A DNA stretch of 64,000 nt from Eubacterium sp. An11 (GCF_002161065.1 NZ_NFLV01000004.1:62001-126000); one strand, 5' to 3'; positions 6,924 through 16,507 are shown, counted from the stretch's first letter. The notes: generated by a model not told the origin, from the letters alone. Numbers and translations are program-made.

Positions 6924-8588
6924 ATGGGCTGGACGCCGCTGCCAATCGGAATTGAGAATTACGCGGAAATGATCGAAAAGGGTTATTATTATGTGGACAA
7001 GACATTGTTCATCAAAGAGCTGCTTGACCGCAAAGGCAAGGTCAATCTCTTCACCCGCCCAAGGCGTTTTGGAAAGACTCTGAACATGAGCATGCTTCAG
7101 TATTTTTTTGAAAAATCCGAACGAGATCATACCCCTCTTTTTACCGGAACCAAAATTATGAAGGCGGGGGAAAAATATGTAAGTGAAATGGGACGATATC
7201 CCGTTATCTTCTTATCATTAAAATCCATGAAACAGGACAGCTACTCCTCTGCTTTTTATTGTCTGAAAGAAGGCATTGCCGCTGAATTTAAAAGGCATCT
7301 GGAACTTCTGCGGCAGCTTCCATTAAAAGAAGACTTCGACAAATGCCGGCGTTTTGCCGCCGGAAAGGCAGAAGATACCGAATACCTGACGGCATTGCGG
7401 TTTCTTTCTGAATGTCTTGCTGCTGTCTGCGAAACAAAGGCCGTCATTCTCATCGATGAATATGACGTTCCCCTTGAAAACGCCTATTTTCATGGTTTTT
7501 ATGACAGAATGGCCGGGCTCATCCGCTCCTTGTTTGAGTCAGTCCTGAAAACCAACAACGCCCTGGAGTTTGCCGTCATCACCGGCTGTCTCCGTATCAG
7601 CAGAGAATCCATTTTTACCGGACTGAATAATCTGAACATCATCTCCATCATGGACAATTCCTATGCGGAGCATTTTGGATTTACACAGGAAGAAGTTGAC
7701 ACTATGCTCTCCTTCTATCATCTGGAATCCAAAAGAGATTCTGTAAAAGAATGGTATGACGGATATCGGTTCGGCGATACGGAAGTATACAATCCATGGA
7801 GCGTCATCTGCTATGTGGATTCCTATTACAAAAATCCCGATGCCCTCTTTAAACCTTACTGGTCCAATACCAGCTCCAACAGTATCGTCCGCACTCTGGT
7901 GGACAGAGCGGACCTCTCCGTCCGGCAGGAGATCGAATCGCTCATCGCGGGACATACGATTTTTAAACCAGTCCATGAAGATATCACCTATGAGGATATG
8001 GATTCCACACAGGATCATCTCTGGAACTTCCTGTTTTTTACCGGCTATCTGAAAAAAATCCGCCAGATACAGCAGGAAGAAGACATTTTTGTGGAAATGT
8101 CCATTCCCAACATCGAGGTTCGCTACATTTACAAAAATACTGTACTTCGCTGGTTTGAAGAATCAATTAACAAGAAAAATCTGTCCCCTCTTTATGACAG
8201 CATCCTCAGTGGCAGACGGGAACAGATCGCGGATATTCTTTCCGAAAATCTCATGGAAACCATCAGTTTCTATGACTATCAGGAAAGCTACTATCATGGA
8301 TTTCTCGCAGGACTGCTGAAAAATATGGGAAATTACATCGTGCTTTCCAACCGGGAATCCGGCAGCGGCCGTCCCGACATTCTTCTGAAATATCCAAGTG
8401 TCCGGGGAAAGGCTGTCATTATCGAAATCAAGATTGCCAGAAGTTATCAGGAACTTCCCGGAAAATGTGACGAGGCGCTCCGGCAGATTGAAGAGCAGCA
8501 GTACGAAGCTTCTCTTCGCCAGGAGGGGTATCAGGATATTCTCAAATATGGCATCGCATTTTATCGGAAGGAATGTATGGTGAAGTAG
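6924..8588 (+). CDS. AAA-ATPase-like / PD-(D/E)XK nuclease superfamily protein
   Basis: A 554-residue protein with two domains. Residues about 1-300 form the AAA-ATPase_like domain: a YYYVDKTLFIKEL lead-in, a Walker A-like RPRRFGKT loop, and a Walker B-like ILIDEYDVP. Residues about 380-550 form the partner PDDEXK_9 domain, with GRPDILL and VIIEIKIA carrying the predicted D and ExK residues. The family is abundant and multicopy in Bacteroidetes and Clostridia, often accessory or mobile; its biological role is unknown. A strong AAAGGAGG site sets the start. The gene is alone, between the thiamine operon and a toxin-antitoxin pair. Confidence 0.88.
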   Translation: MGWTPLPIGIENYAEMIEKGYYYVDKTLFIKELLDRKGKVNLFTRPRRFGKTLNMSMLQYFFEKSERDHTPLFTGTKIMKAGEKYVSEMGRYPVIFLSLKSMKQDSYSSAFYCLKEGIAAEFKRHLELLRQLPLKEDFDKCRRFAAGKAEDTEYLTALRFLSECLAAVCETKAVILIDEYDVPLENAYFHGFYDRMAGLIRSLFESVLKTNNALEFAVITGCLRISRESIFTGLNNLNIISIMDNSYAEHFGFTQEEVDTMLSFYHLESKRDSVKEWYDGYRFGDTEVYNPWSVICYVDSYYKNPDALFKPYWSNTSSNSIVRTLVDRADLSVRQEIESLIAGHTIFKPVHEDITYEDMDSTQDHLWNFLFFTGYLKKIRQIQQEEDIFVEMSIPNIEVRYIYKNTVLRWFEESINKKNLSPLYDSILSGRREQIADILSENLMETISFYDYQESYYHGFLAGLLKNMGNYIVLSNRESGSGRPDILLKYPSVRGKAVIIEIKIARSYQELPGKCDEALRQIEEQQYEASLRQEGYQDILKYGIAFYRKECMVK

Positions 8589-8625
8589 ATAATGCTGCTG
8601 GCTGTCAATTGACGCCAGGTAAGTA

Positions 8626-8680
8626 AAAACAGGAGAAATGCAACGGTTTTATCAGTTATTACATTCCTCCTGCTTTTTAT
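8626..8680. terminator. Bidirectional terminator after the AAA-ATPase-like gene
   Basis: CAGGAGxAATG pairs with CATTxCTCCTG, flanked by A and T runs. It serves the plus-strand ATPase gene and, in reverse, the toxin gene whose stop codon lies inside it. Confidence 0.7.
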
Positions 8681-8940
8681 TTATCGCGATAATGCGAGCC
8701 GCATTGAACAATCTTAATAATATCCCCATCAATACGATATACAATCCGGTTAGCTGCATCAATTCTACGACTCCAATAGGGCGCCAAATCTCCACTTAAC
8801 CGTTCTGGCTTTCCGATACCTTCATAACCGTTCCTGTCAATGTCCTTAAGGAGCTGAAGAATACGTTTTAAAGTCTTTTTATCCTGCTTCATCCAATACT
8901 CAAAATCTTCCCATGCCTCATCCGTCCAAGCCTTTATCAT
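8677..8940 (-). CDS. YoeB/Txe family mRNA-interferase toxin
   Basis: An 87-residue RelE-superfamily toxin. The start at MIKAWTDEAWEDFEYW is the typical YoeB opening; it has a GAGGTGG site and overlaps the antitoxin gene by 23 bases. Catalytic features are visible: GIGKPERL, SRRIDAANRIVYRI with the conserved Arg, and the C-terminal CGSHYRDK with His-Tyr. YoeB toxins cut mRNA at the ribosomal A site. All expected catalytic positions are present, so it should be active. Toxin second in the operon is the normal order for this family. Confidence 0.93.
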   Translation of the reverse strand: MIKAWTDEAWEDFEYWMKQDKKTLKRILQLLKDIDRNGYEGIGKPERLSGDLAPYWSRRIDAANRIVYRIDGDIIKIVQCGSHYRDK

Positions 8941-9184
8941 CGAAATCCACCTCATGAATCGTTCCACCTGTAGCTTCCATCTGTGCAATTGACTTTTTCA
9001 GTCTCTGTATATTCTCATCCGAATAAAATGGATCCACAGACACCTCAAAAGGGATTCTCTTCTCACGCCCAAGTTTTTTAAGATAAATATTAATCGCCGA
9101 AGAAAGAGACAATCCTATATCAGAGCAAACATCCTCAGCTCTTTTTTTTACCTCATCATCTACACGCAGACTAATCTGTGCCAT
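8918..9184 (-). CDS. RelB/DinJ family antitoxin
   Basis: An 88-residue antitoxin. The N-terminal ribbon-helix-helix segment MAQISLRVDDEVKKRAE with LSLSSAINIYLKKLG is typical of RelB/DinJ DNA-binding dimers, and the acidic C-terminus should wrap the toxin. Pairing a RelB/DinJ-type antitoxin with a YoeB-type toxin is a known mix. It starts after GGAGGG and has its own promoter, which it probably represses with the toxin as co-repressor. Confidence 0.92.
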   Translation of the reverse strand: MAQISLRVDDEVKKRAEDVCSDIGLSLSSAINIYLKKLGREKRIPFEVSVDPFYSDENIQRLKKSIAQMEATGGTIHEVDFDDKGLDG

Positions 9185-9213
9185 AATTATCCCTCCTATC
9201 TGCTTTTTCTTCT

Positions 9214-9241
9214 ATTATACTTGAAATTTTGCAAATGTAAA
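9214..9241 (-). promoter_or_regulatory. Promoter of the toxin-antitoxin operon
   Basis: Minus-strand TTTACA and TATAAT lie 16 bases apart, about 30 bases before the antitoxin start. The spacer holds a TTTGCAAAATTTCAAG partial dyad, a possible autorepression site. Confidence 0.6.
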
Positions 9242-9271
9242 GCATTATAATATACAACTGCTTTCCTTTTT

Positions 9272-10633
9272 TCATGCCGTCTCTCCCAGCACCTTCCGGC
9301 ATCGCTTTCTCACAAAGAAGAAGCACACCGCCTGCATGGCGATGGTGGCGATCCAGGAACCGGGATACGAAATAAACAGAAAATGTAAAGAACGGTGCTG
9401 CGGGAAAAATCCATAAATCCAGAGAATTCTTGTGCCCACGGTACCGATGATGGATAATACCATGGGAACTGCCGAATATCCCATGCCCCGCATGGCTCCC
9501 GGAAACAGATCCATGATGCCGCAGAGGAAATAAGGCACCGTGGTGATGGAGAGAATCTCCAGGCCACACTGGATCACATCTGCATCTGTCGTGTAAATTC
9601 TAAGTACCTGAGAGCCGAAAACCCAGGCGCCGACACCCAGCACCAGCGCGATTCCGGCAGACAGAAAGATACAGTCCAAAAGCACCCGGTCCATCCGTTT
9701 CGGCTTCTTCACACTGTAGTTCTGGCTGGTGAAACTCATGCAGGCCTGAGTAACCGCATTAACGGATACATAGAGAAAACCAAGAATGTTGTTGGCTGCC
9801 GTATATCCGGCCATGGCGATGGAGCCAAAGGAATTCACGGAGGACTGCAGCAGCGCATTGGAAAAGTTAATGACCGTGGTCTGAATGCCTGCAGGAATAC
9901 CCACCTGAAAAATACGTTTCACATAAATCCCTTTGACGGACAGTCTGGAAAACCGCAGCTGATAACTTCCCTCGGATTTATACAGACAGTGGATGACAAG
10001 AATGCTCGATACCATCTGGGAAGCCACCGTTCCGATGGCCACGCCGGCCACACCCAGCGGGATGACGATGACCAGCAGAAGGTCCAGCACCACATTGGCC
10101 ATACCTGCAAAAAGCAGGAAAAACAGCGGCCGTTTGGTATCCCCCACCGCCCGGAGAATCGCCGCTCCATAGTTATAAAGCATGAAAAAAGGCATTCCCA
10201 GAAAATATATCTTCATATAAAGAGTGGACTGTCCAATGACGTTTGACGGTGTGTCCATGAGGCCCAGCGCCCATCCGGCAGCGCAAAAGCCCACCACTGC
10301 CATGAGAATACCGCTGATCAGGGCAAGTGTAATGGCCGTATGCACCGATTCCGACATTTCTTTATCATGGCCGGCGGCGTAATATCTGGCACACAACACA
10401 TTGGCTCCCATAGAGATTCCGATAAACAGGTTGGTAAAAATGTTGATGAGCGCCGTGGTGGCTCCCACCGCCGCGAGGGCGTCGCTGCCGCTGAAGTGTC
10501 CCACCACGATGATATCCACTGCGTTGAACATCAGCTGCAGAATACTGGTAGCCATCAATGGCAGTGAAAAAGAGACCAGTTTGTCCATGATAGAACCGTT
10601 TACCATGTCGATTTCATACTTGTTCTTTTGCAA
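9272..10633 (-). CDS. MATE family efflux transporter
   Basis: A 453-residue multidrug and toxin extrusion pump with about twelve membrane segments in two related halves. The N-terminal half carries LVSFSLPLMATSILQLMFNAVD and VGHFSGSDALAAVG, characteristic of the NorM/DinF superfamily; the coupling ion is Na+ or H+. The start is uncertain: TTG at 10633 lies 12 bases after GGAG, while the first in-frame ATG is at 10606. An ATG seven bases before the TTG is in another frame and opens an 8-codon peptide. The substrate is unknown. No regulator is adjacent. Confidence 0.9.
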   Translation of the reverse strand: MQKNKYEIDMVNGSIMDKLVSFSLPLMATSILQLMFNAVDIIVVGHFSGSDALAAVGATTALINIFTNLFIGISMGANVLCARYYAAGHDKEMSESVHTAITLALISGILMAVVGFCAAGWALGLMDTPSNVIGQSTLYMKIYFLGMPFFMLYNYGAAILRAVGDTKRPLFFLLFAGMANVVLDLLLVIVIPLGVAGVAIGTVASQMVSSILVIHCLYKSEGSYQLRFSRLSVKGIYVKRIFQVGIPAGIQTTVINFSNALLQSSVNSFGSIAMAGYTAANNILGFLYVSVNAVTQACMSFTSQNYSVKKPKRMDRVLLDCIFLSAGIALVLGVGAWVFGSQVLRIYTTDADVIQCGLEILSITTVPYFLCGIMDLFPGAMRGMGYSAVPMVLSIIGTVGTRILWIYGFFPQHRSLHFLFISYPGSWIATIAMQAVCFFFVRKRCRKVLGETA

Positions 10634-10709
10634 TTTTCATCCCATCTCCTCAAAATAATCTTTTTATGTATGTGCCAATTCCGTACAAATAAATCTGACA
10701 GCACAAATT

Positions 10710-10756
10710 CAGGTGCGCAAAATCTGCCGGTTTTTCCGTCGAACTTTGCGCACCTG
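10710..10756 (-). terminator. Inverted repeat downstream of phnX, probable operon terminator
   Basis: CAGGTGCGCAAA and TTTGCGCACCTG form a perfect 12-base-pair stem with a 23-base loop. It lies 66 bases beyond the phnX stop. The following tract on the minus strand is only moderately T-rich (AATTTGT), so an operator for the downstream MATE gene is an alternative. Confidence 0.55.
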
Positions 10757-10822
10757 CTTTATCTTACTCCATTCTTTTATTTTGGTCAATGGAATGTTCC
10801 GCAACAATCCACGGACATCCTA

Positions 10823-11590
10823 TCATGAGATCAACTCCAGCACGCCCCGGATATCCTGCACCACGGCGTCAGCGCCGGCGTCCATGTAGCGTTTTGTCAC
10901 TGCCTGCACTTTTGCTTCCTTTTCTTCCGCGGTGAGAGCCTCATATTCCGCTTTGGTCAGCCCCATCTCTGAGCTGCCCTCGATGATGCCCACGGTGAAG
11001 ACTCCGGCGTTTTTGCCCTCGCGGATATCAGAGAGCGTATCTCCCACCTTCATGACTTTATCCACACCGGTGATCTGCAGCGCTTCCATATTTTTGAAAA
11101 TCATATATGGATACGGGCGTCCCATGTGGCCTGTGGAATCCGGACTGAACCAGCAGTCCGGCTCATAGCCGGCTTTTGCCGCTTCTTTTGTCACAATGTC
11201 CATCATGGCGTCGGTGTAGCCGGTGGTGGAACCGATCTTCAGACCGGCCTCCCGGAGCTTTGCCACAGTCTCCACCACATAATCCTTCGGATCAGAGAAC
11301 TGATCCAGAATCTTCATGAGGCTGGCGGCAAATTTTTCATGCATTTCATCCACATCTTTATCGGTAAAATCCCTGCCGTGGATCCGCTTGAATTCGTCAC
11401 GAATCCGTTCCATGGAAAGCATGGTCTTGATATGATCCCATTTTAACATTCCCATAGGTTTTCTTGTCTCTTCCATAGTCGGAGTGATTCCGTATTCTTT
11501 AAATATTTCCATGAATGCCTGCACCGGCGCAAAGCATCCGTAATCCACTGTGGTTCCTGCCCAGTCAAATATCACTGCTTCGTATTTCAT
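10823..11590 (-). CDS. phnX: Phosphonoacetaldehyde hydrolase PhnX
   Basis: A 255-residue HAD-superfamily enzyme that breaks the C-P bond of phosphonoacetaldehyde to acetaldehyde and phosphate. The nucleophile motif is VIFDWAGTTVDYG, in which the usual acid/base Asp is replaced by Ala-Gly-Thr as expected for PhnX. The Schiff-base Lys is in the cap segment KPMGMLKWDHI. The MKVGDTLSDIREG motif completes the active site. It is the last gene of the AEP operon and pairs with phnW, which makes its substrate. Confidence 0.97.
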   Translation of the reverse strand: MKYEAVIFDWAGTTVDYGCFAPVQAFMEIFKEYGITPTMEETRKPMGMLKWDHIKTMLSMERIRDEFKRIHGRDFTDKDVDEMHEKFAASLMKILDQFSDPKDYVVETVAKLREAGLKIGSTTGYTDAMMDIVTKEAAKAGYEPDCWFSPDSTGHMGRPYPYMIFKNMEALQITGVDKVMKVGDTLSDIREGKNAGVFTVGIIEGSSEMGLTKAEYEALTAEEKEAKVQAVTKRYMDAGADAVVQDIRGVLELIS

Positions 11591-11621
11591 TGTTCTGTCC
11601 TTCTTTCTTTTTTCAGGCTGT

Positions 11622-12725
11622 CTACGCTGCGGCCTTCTTCATGTTCACAAACTCTTCGATGATATCACAGACTTTGTTGATATCTTCCGGATAAATCTCA
11701 CCGATGTTTCCGATGCGGAAGGTCTCCGCATCTGTCACCTTTCCCGGATAGATGGCGTAACCACGCTCTTTGATGTATTGGTACATTTCCTGGAAAGTGT
11801 AATCTTTGTTGGCCGGATAGAAAAATGTGGTGATGATCGGTCCCTGGTACTCGTCGCCCACATAAGTCTCAAACCCGAGAGCCCGGAGGCGGCTGGTCAG
11901 AAGCTTATTATTTTCCGTATACCGTTTATTTCTTGCCGGAATGCCGCCCTCTTCTTCCATTTCCTTTAAGGCCTGGGCAAAAGCCAGCACCACATGGGTC
12001 GGAGAAGTAAATCTCCACTTGCCGTCGGCCTGCATGGTCTCCCACTGGTCATAGAGGTCTAAAGAGAGGCTTCTCGCCTTGCCTTTGCTGGCCATGAGGG
12101 CGTCTTTCCTGCAGATAATGAAGGAGAATCCCGGCACACCCTGGATACATTTGTTGGCGCTGCTTATGATGAAGTCGATGCCCAGCTCTCCCACCGGGAT
12201 ATCCACGCCGCCAAAACTGGACATGGCGTCCACGATCATGGTTTTTCCCGCTGCCTTTACCACCTTTGAGACGGAGGCGATATCGTTTAAGATTCCGGAA
12301 GTGGTTTCGCTGTGAACCATGGACACATGGGTGATATCCGGATCTTCTTTTAAAATTTCCGCGATTTTTTCCGCATCCGGAATCTCATTGTAATTGACTT
12401 CATACATTCTGTAGCAGATGCCGGCGTGTTCCGCAATGTCCGCCATCCGGCGGCCGTAAGAACCATTGGCGGCGATCAGAAGTTTTTCCTCTTTTCCGAC
12501 GGTGCTGGTGATGACAGACTCCACACCGAAAGTACCGCTGCCCTGCATGAGTACCACTGTGTACTCCGGCTCGCTGACATGGGCCAGTTTTAAGAGTTTA
12601 TCTCTGATTTCCAGTGTGATTTTTTTGTAATCGTCGTCCCAGGTACAGTGATCAAACATCATCTGCTGTTTTACTGTATCGGTAGTTGTCAGTGGTCCTG
12701 GTGTTAAAAGTTTATAATTTTTCAT
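11622..12725 (-). CDS. phnW: 2-aminoethylphosphonate--pyruvate transaminase PhnW
   Basis: A 367-residue fold-type I PLP aminotransferase that moves the amino group of 2-aminoethylphosphonate to pyruvate, giving phosphonoacetaldehyde and alanine. Motifs include LLTPGPLTTTDTVK at the N-terminus, VLMQGSGTFGVES, MSSFGGVDIP with the PLP-binding Asp nearby, and the PLP Lys in SSANKCIQGVPGFSF. Length is normal. It lies 31 bases before phnX, in the standard PhnW-PhnX two-step route. Confidence 0.97.
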   Translation of the reverse strand: MKNYKLLTPGPLTTTDTVKQQMMFDHCTWDDDYKKITLEIRDKLLKLAHVSEPEYTVVLMQGSGTFGVESVITSTVGKEEKLLIAANGSYGRRMADIAEHAGICYRMYEVNYNEIPDAEKIAEILKEDPDITHVSMVHSETTSGILNDIASVSKVVKAAGKTMIVDAMSSFGGVDIPVGELGIDFIISSANKCIQGVPGFSFIICRKDALMASKGKARSLSLDLYDQWETMQADGKWRFTSPTHVVLAFAQALKEMEEEGGIPARNKRYTENNKLLTSRLRALGFETYVGDEYQGPIITTFFYPANKDYTFQEMYQYIKERGYAIYPGKVTDAETFRIGNIGEIYPEDINKVCDIIEEFVNMKKAAA

Positions 12726-12760
12726 AATATCTTGCCTTTCTGCTTTTTTCTTATTTTATC

Positions 12761-13756
12761 TTACTTTCCCGCCAGCTCTTTGGCGTTCTCAGAAATCTTT
12801 TGATGCTGTTCCAGCAAATCCACGGTCAGTTTCTCCGGAAATACTTTCGGATTGGCGGACATGTAAGCGGAATCAGCGGTTTCACCTTCATAAATCGGCA
12901 GTGGGTAGTACTCCTGCAGTTTGCTTCTTCCCTTGGTGATAATGCACTCTGCCATCTCCATGGCCAGCTCTTTGCTCTTGTCTCCCTTATCCACAACAGC
13001 GATGGATTCTGTCAGAGAGTAATTGCCCTCGGTCGGATCCACATAATCCACCGGCAGGCCGTCTTCCTTATCAGCCACCGCCTGATGACGAAGGCCGAAA
13101 CCGATGGCCACTTCGCCGGCACGGACTTTTTTAAGTGGTGCGGAACCGGAACTTTCCACATGAGGACCGGCGTTCTTGTAAATGTCCGCAAGAATCTGTG
13201 TGGCTTCCTCTTCCCCGTAGTTGTCTACCAGAGCCTGTAACAGAAGCCATGCGGTGGAGGAGCTGGCGATATCGGTCACTGAAATAAATCCGCTGTATAC
13301 CGGGTCAGCCAGATCTTTGATGCTTGCAGGCATCGGCAGATTATTCTCCTTCATCATCTCGGTGTTAATCAGAATAGCTCCCTCCTGGGCAGTGATCGGC
13401 GTATAGAAAGAAGGATATTCTTCCATGGCGTTTGTCTCAAAGGTCAGATCTTTGAACATGTGCTGCTGTTCCTGGGCACTGTCCAGATAAAAGGAGCTCA
13501 TGGTCACCAGATCCGCCTCTATATTGGTTCCCTCTGCCAGAAGCTTTCCGCCCAGTTCGGAAGTGCCGAAGGACTGAATGATGTACTGACCGGAATATCC
13601 GTTTTCATCAAGGGTGCTTTTCATGGCCTCGATGGCCTCGTCATCGGCGTTGGTATAAAGCACCACTTCGTCGCTGGCAGAACCGCCGCATCCGGTCAGG
13701 ACAGCGGAGAGTGCCAGGGTCATTGCCACTGCTGCTGCTAAAAATTTTTTTCTCAT
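12761..13756 (-). CDS. 2-aminoethylphosphonate ABC transporter substrate-binding lipoprotein (PhnS-like)
   Basis: A 331-residue extracytoplasmic binding protein. The lipoprotein signal MRKKFLAAAVAMTLALSAVL ends in LTGCGG, giving a Cys anchor at residue 23. The mature part starts VVLYTNADDEA, the Fbp/PotD-like cluster used for phosphonate and iron-type ligands. The AEP ligand is inferred from the adjacent transporter and phnWX genes. ATG follows GAGGAAAA. Confidence 0.88.
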   Translation of the reverse strand: MRKKFLAAAVAMTLALSAVLTGCGGSASDEVVLYTNADDEAIEAMKSTLDENGYSGQYIIQSFGTSELGGKLLAEGTNIEADLVTMSSFYLDSAQEQQHMFKDLTFETNAMEEYPSFYTPITAQEGAILINTEMMKENNLPMPASIKDLADPVYSGFISVTDIASSSTAWLLLQALVDNYGEEEATQILADIYKNAGPHVESSGSAPLKKVRAGEVAIGFGLRHQAVADKEDGLPVDYVDPTEGNYSLTESIAVVDKGDKSKELAMEMAECIITKGRSKLQEYYPLPIYEGETADSAYMSANPKVFPEKLTVDLLEQHQKISENAKELAGK

Positions 13757-13854
13757 TTTGTTTTCCTCACTTTTTTATTTCTCAGTTATGCTATTTTCCC
13801 TTTCGTGCGGGACTGTTGCTTCCTGCGGATCATTTTTTTCACCGTTTGGCCTGA

Positions 13855-15534
13855 TCACATTTCTGCCGCCATGGTCCGGGCCTTTTTCCTGGCCTTTGCT
13901 TCTCTCGTCTTGCTTCGGTCGGTGGCAAGATAGCCAAACAGCAGCTTTGCCGCCAGATTGGTGAAGAGGATCAGCAGGGACAGCACAAAAATCTCATTGA
14001 ATTTCGTATAATACTGCAGTTCCTTGATCTTTGTGGTGATGACCATGGTTCTGGCGCCGGCAATAAAGATTACCGCGCTGACAGTCACCATGGCGTTGAC
14101 AAAATAGTAGCTGAATACTTCCAGGATGGTTCCCATGGCGTTGGGCGTCACCACCCGGACGATGGTCTTTAACCAGGTATCTCCCATGAGCATGGCCGTG
14201 GTCTCCCAGGAGGCGTTCATTTTTGCCAGAGAGTTCTTGATCATCAGGTAAGGTGTCGAGAAGAAATGTATCACGTTACAGATGACGATGATGGCCAGCG
14301 TATTTTGCAGCGGCGTGCCGGAGAAAATGAGCATGTAGGCGATACCGATGACCATACCCGGTATTGTATTTGTAATTAACGAAATATTTTCAATGACCTG
14401 CTTTACCTTTGACGGCAGCTTGCTCCTGGCTGTGGTAAGGGCGGCTCCGTAGGTAAGAAGGGAACCCAGGAGAGCTGTCAGCACAGCCACCAGCAGGGAA
14501 TTCTCATAGACGCTGATCAGACTTCTGTCCGCAAATACCGCCTGCACATGTTCCCAGGTAACATTCATCTGATACGGCCAGTTTTCCACCAGAGGCACCG
14601 CGAAGATGACCAGAAATACCGAGAGCACCACCAGAAGGACCAGTCCGCTGACTCCGCCGAAAATCACATCCCGCAGGGTATTTTTCCGGATTTCAATATT
14701 GGAAATCTTATTATAGCGGATGTTATATTTTTCAAGATAATGGAGCAGCGCGATGGTCACCACCGAAGGAATAAGCATCATCATGGCGACAGCGGAACCG
14801 GTATTAAAATTCGGGATACTTCCAAGCATCTCATTGTAGAGCACCGTAGCTACCACATCGTATTCGCCGCCCACCGACGCCGGAATACCGTAATCAGTAA
14901 AGCAGAGGAAAAAGCACTGCACAAAGGATGCCGCCAGCGTTCCCAAAAGGGGCCGGACCACCGTTGCCATAAATGTGGTCAGCGGTTTATCTCCCATGAT
15001 CCGGGATACGATGGTAAATTTCTTATCGATGTACTCCATGGTATTGGACACCAGGAGGAAGGATATCGGCAGCGTATAGATCACATATCCCAAAAGCAGG
15101 CCGTTGAATCCGTAGATCTCAAAGAGCTGTCTGCCAAAAATCTTTGTGATCAGTCCCTGTTTACCAAAAGAATAAATGATGGCAAATCCGTAAGTGATGG
15201 TCGGAAGCAGCATCGGGACCACCGCCGCCTTCCGGATGAATCCTTTATAGCCTTTTGGAATGTTGGTATAATTGATCGTGTAAGCCAGTAAAAAGGCAAG
15301 AAGCGTTGTGATCACCGCGCTGACCGAGGAAATGATCAGGCTGTGTCCAAATGCGCCCATGAATCCGTGGCTGGTCAGCACTTCCGCATAACTGCCAAAT
15401 CCCACCCCTCCTGTCTGACTTTCAAAGGATTTCCATAATAAGCGGAGAATCGGAATCAGCAGGAATATCAGAAACAATGCTGTGACAATGATAAATATTC
15501 CCTTTATCTCTTTCTCTTTTCTCTGTGTACCCAT
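13855..15534 (-). CDS. 2-aminoethylphosphonate ABC transporter permease, fused two-domain form
   Basis: A 559-residue permease with two tandem binding-protein-dependent transport domains, about twelve membrane segments in all. Each half has an EAA-like loop (for example WETTAMLMGDTWLKTI near the C-terminus), so one chain can replace the PhnU/PhnV heterodimer. Length and layout match the fused AEP permease family. GAGGGGA sits 7 bases before the ATG at 15534; an ATG two codons upstream is too close to it. It lies 12 bases after the ATPase gene. Confidence 0.9.
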   Translation of the reverse strand: MGTQRKEKEIKGIFIIVTALFLIFLLIPILRLLWKSFESQTGGVGFGSYAEVLTSHGFMGAFGHSLIISSVSAVITTLLAFLLAYTINYTNIPKGYKGFIRKAAVVPMLLPTITYGFAIIYSFGKQGLITKIFGRQLFEIYGFNGLLLGYVIYTLPISFLLVSNTMEYIDKKFTIVSRIMGDKPLTTFMATVVRPLLGTLAASFVQCFFLCFTDYGIPASVGGEYDVVATVLYNEMLGSIPNFNTGSAVAMMMLIPSVVTIALLHYLEKYNIRYNKISNIEIRKNTLRDVIFGGVSGLVLLVVLSVFLVIFAVPLVENWPYQMNVTWEHVQAVFADRSLISVYENSLLVAVLTALLGSLLTYGAALTTARSKLPSKVKQVIENISLITNTIPGMVIGIAYMLIFSGTPLQNTLAIIVICNVIHFFSTPYLMIKNSLAKMNASWETTAMLMGDTWLKTIVRVVTPNAMGTILEVFSYYFVNAMVTVSAVIFIAGARTMVITTKIKELQYYTKFNEIFVLSLLILFTNLAAKLLFGYLATDRSKTREAKARKKARTMAAEM

Positions 15535-15546
15535 TTTCATTCCCCT

Positions 15547-16314
15547 CTACATGGCCATCCGGGCTTCTGTTCCCTGATGAAACAGGGTGAAGATATTATT
15601 TTTCTTGATGACAAGCTGATTGAGAATAAATTCTTTCACAAAATCATTGTCCGGGGTCTGAATGATGTCATCCGGGCTGCCAAACTGAGAGATAGTTCCG
15701 TTATTGACGATCAGGACTTTATCAGATAACGTCAGCGCCTCCTCCGGGTCATGAGTGACAATGATGGTGGTCAGCTTAAATTCCCTCGCGATCTGTCTGA
15801 TCTTATCTTTGATGGATTCTTTGATGACGCCGTCCAGGGCGGAAAGCGGCTCATCCAGAAGAAGAATCTTCGGTTTCATGACCATGGTCCTTGCCAGCGC
15901 CACCCGCTGCTTCTGACCGCCGGAGAGCTGTTCGATCTTTTTATCCAGATGCTCTCTGAGTCCCAGCAGATCGATCATATCCTCCACTTCCTGTCTGGTG
16001 GAAACGTCCGGCTTATTTTTTAATCCATATGTAATGTTTTTATATACATTCAGGTTCGGGAATAAGGCGTAATCCTGAAATACAATATTGAAGCCTCTGG
16101 CCTCCATTGGAATATCCAGCACATTTTTCCCCTGAAAAATAATTTCTCCCTCATCGGCATCGGTGAGCCCGAGAATCAGATTCAATAAAGTGGTCTTTCC
16201 ACAACCGGATGGTCCGAGAATAGAAACGATCTCGCCGTCCTCAATCGTTAAGTTAATATCATGTAAAATAGTCACTCCGTCATAGGATTTCTTTAAATTT
16301 CTAATTTCAAGCAT
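15547..16314 (-). CDS. ABC transporter ATP-binding protein for 2-aminoethylphosphonate
   Basis: A 255-residue ABC ATPase, first gene of the AEP operon. Walker A is GPSGCGKTT, the Q-loop is VFQDYALFPN, the signature is LSGGQKQR, Walker B is ILLLDEPLSALD and the H-loop is IIVTHDPEEA. It lacks the long C-terminal regulatory domain of MalK-type ATPases. The start at MLEIRNLKKSY is set by GGAAAGGAG; a longer in-frame reading passes through the upstream terminator region and is rejected. Confidence 0.93.
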   Translation of the reverse strand: MLEIRNLKKSYDGVTILHDINLTIEDGEIVSILGPSGCGKTTLLNLILGLTDADEGEIIFQGKNVLDIPMEARGFNIVFQDYALFPNLNVYKNITYGLKNKPDVSTRQEVEDMIDLLGLREHLDKKIEQLSGGQKQRVALARTMVMKPKILLLDEPLSALDGVIKESIKDKIRQIAREFKLTTIIVTHDPEEALTLSDKVLIVNNGTISQFGSPDDIIQTPDNDFVKEFILNQLVIKKNNIFTLFHQGTEARMAM

Positions 16315-16432
16315 TTTGTTCTCCTTTCCGTTCGCGAAACAACCGCATGATAACACAGAGACAAAACACCTTTCTATCATTTTTCCAATTCCCGGGATGT
16401 TTTCTACATAAGAAATTGCATTCCTATGAAAT

Positions 16433-16459
16433 AAAAAAAGGCGGAGATCAACTCCGCCT
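16433..16459 (-). terminator. Terminator of the RpiR regulator gene
   Basis: AGGCGGAG and CTCCGCCT form an 8-base-pair stem, and on the minus strand a run of seven Ts follows. It separates the regulator transcript from the AEP operon. Confidence 0.88.
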
Positions 16460-16507
16460 GAAACAAATATGTAGTGAGAAAACACATCCCTGCCGGAAAT
16501 GCGTTTT

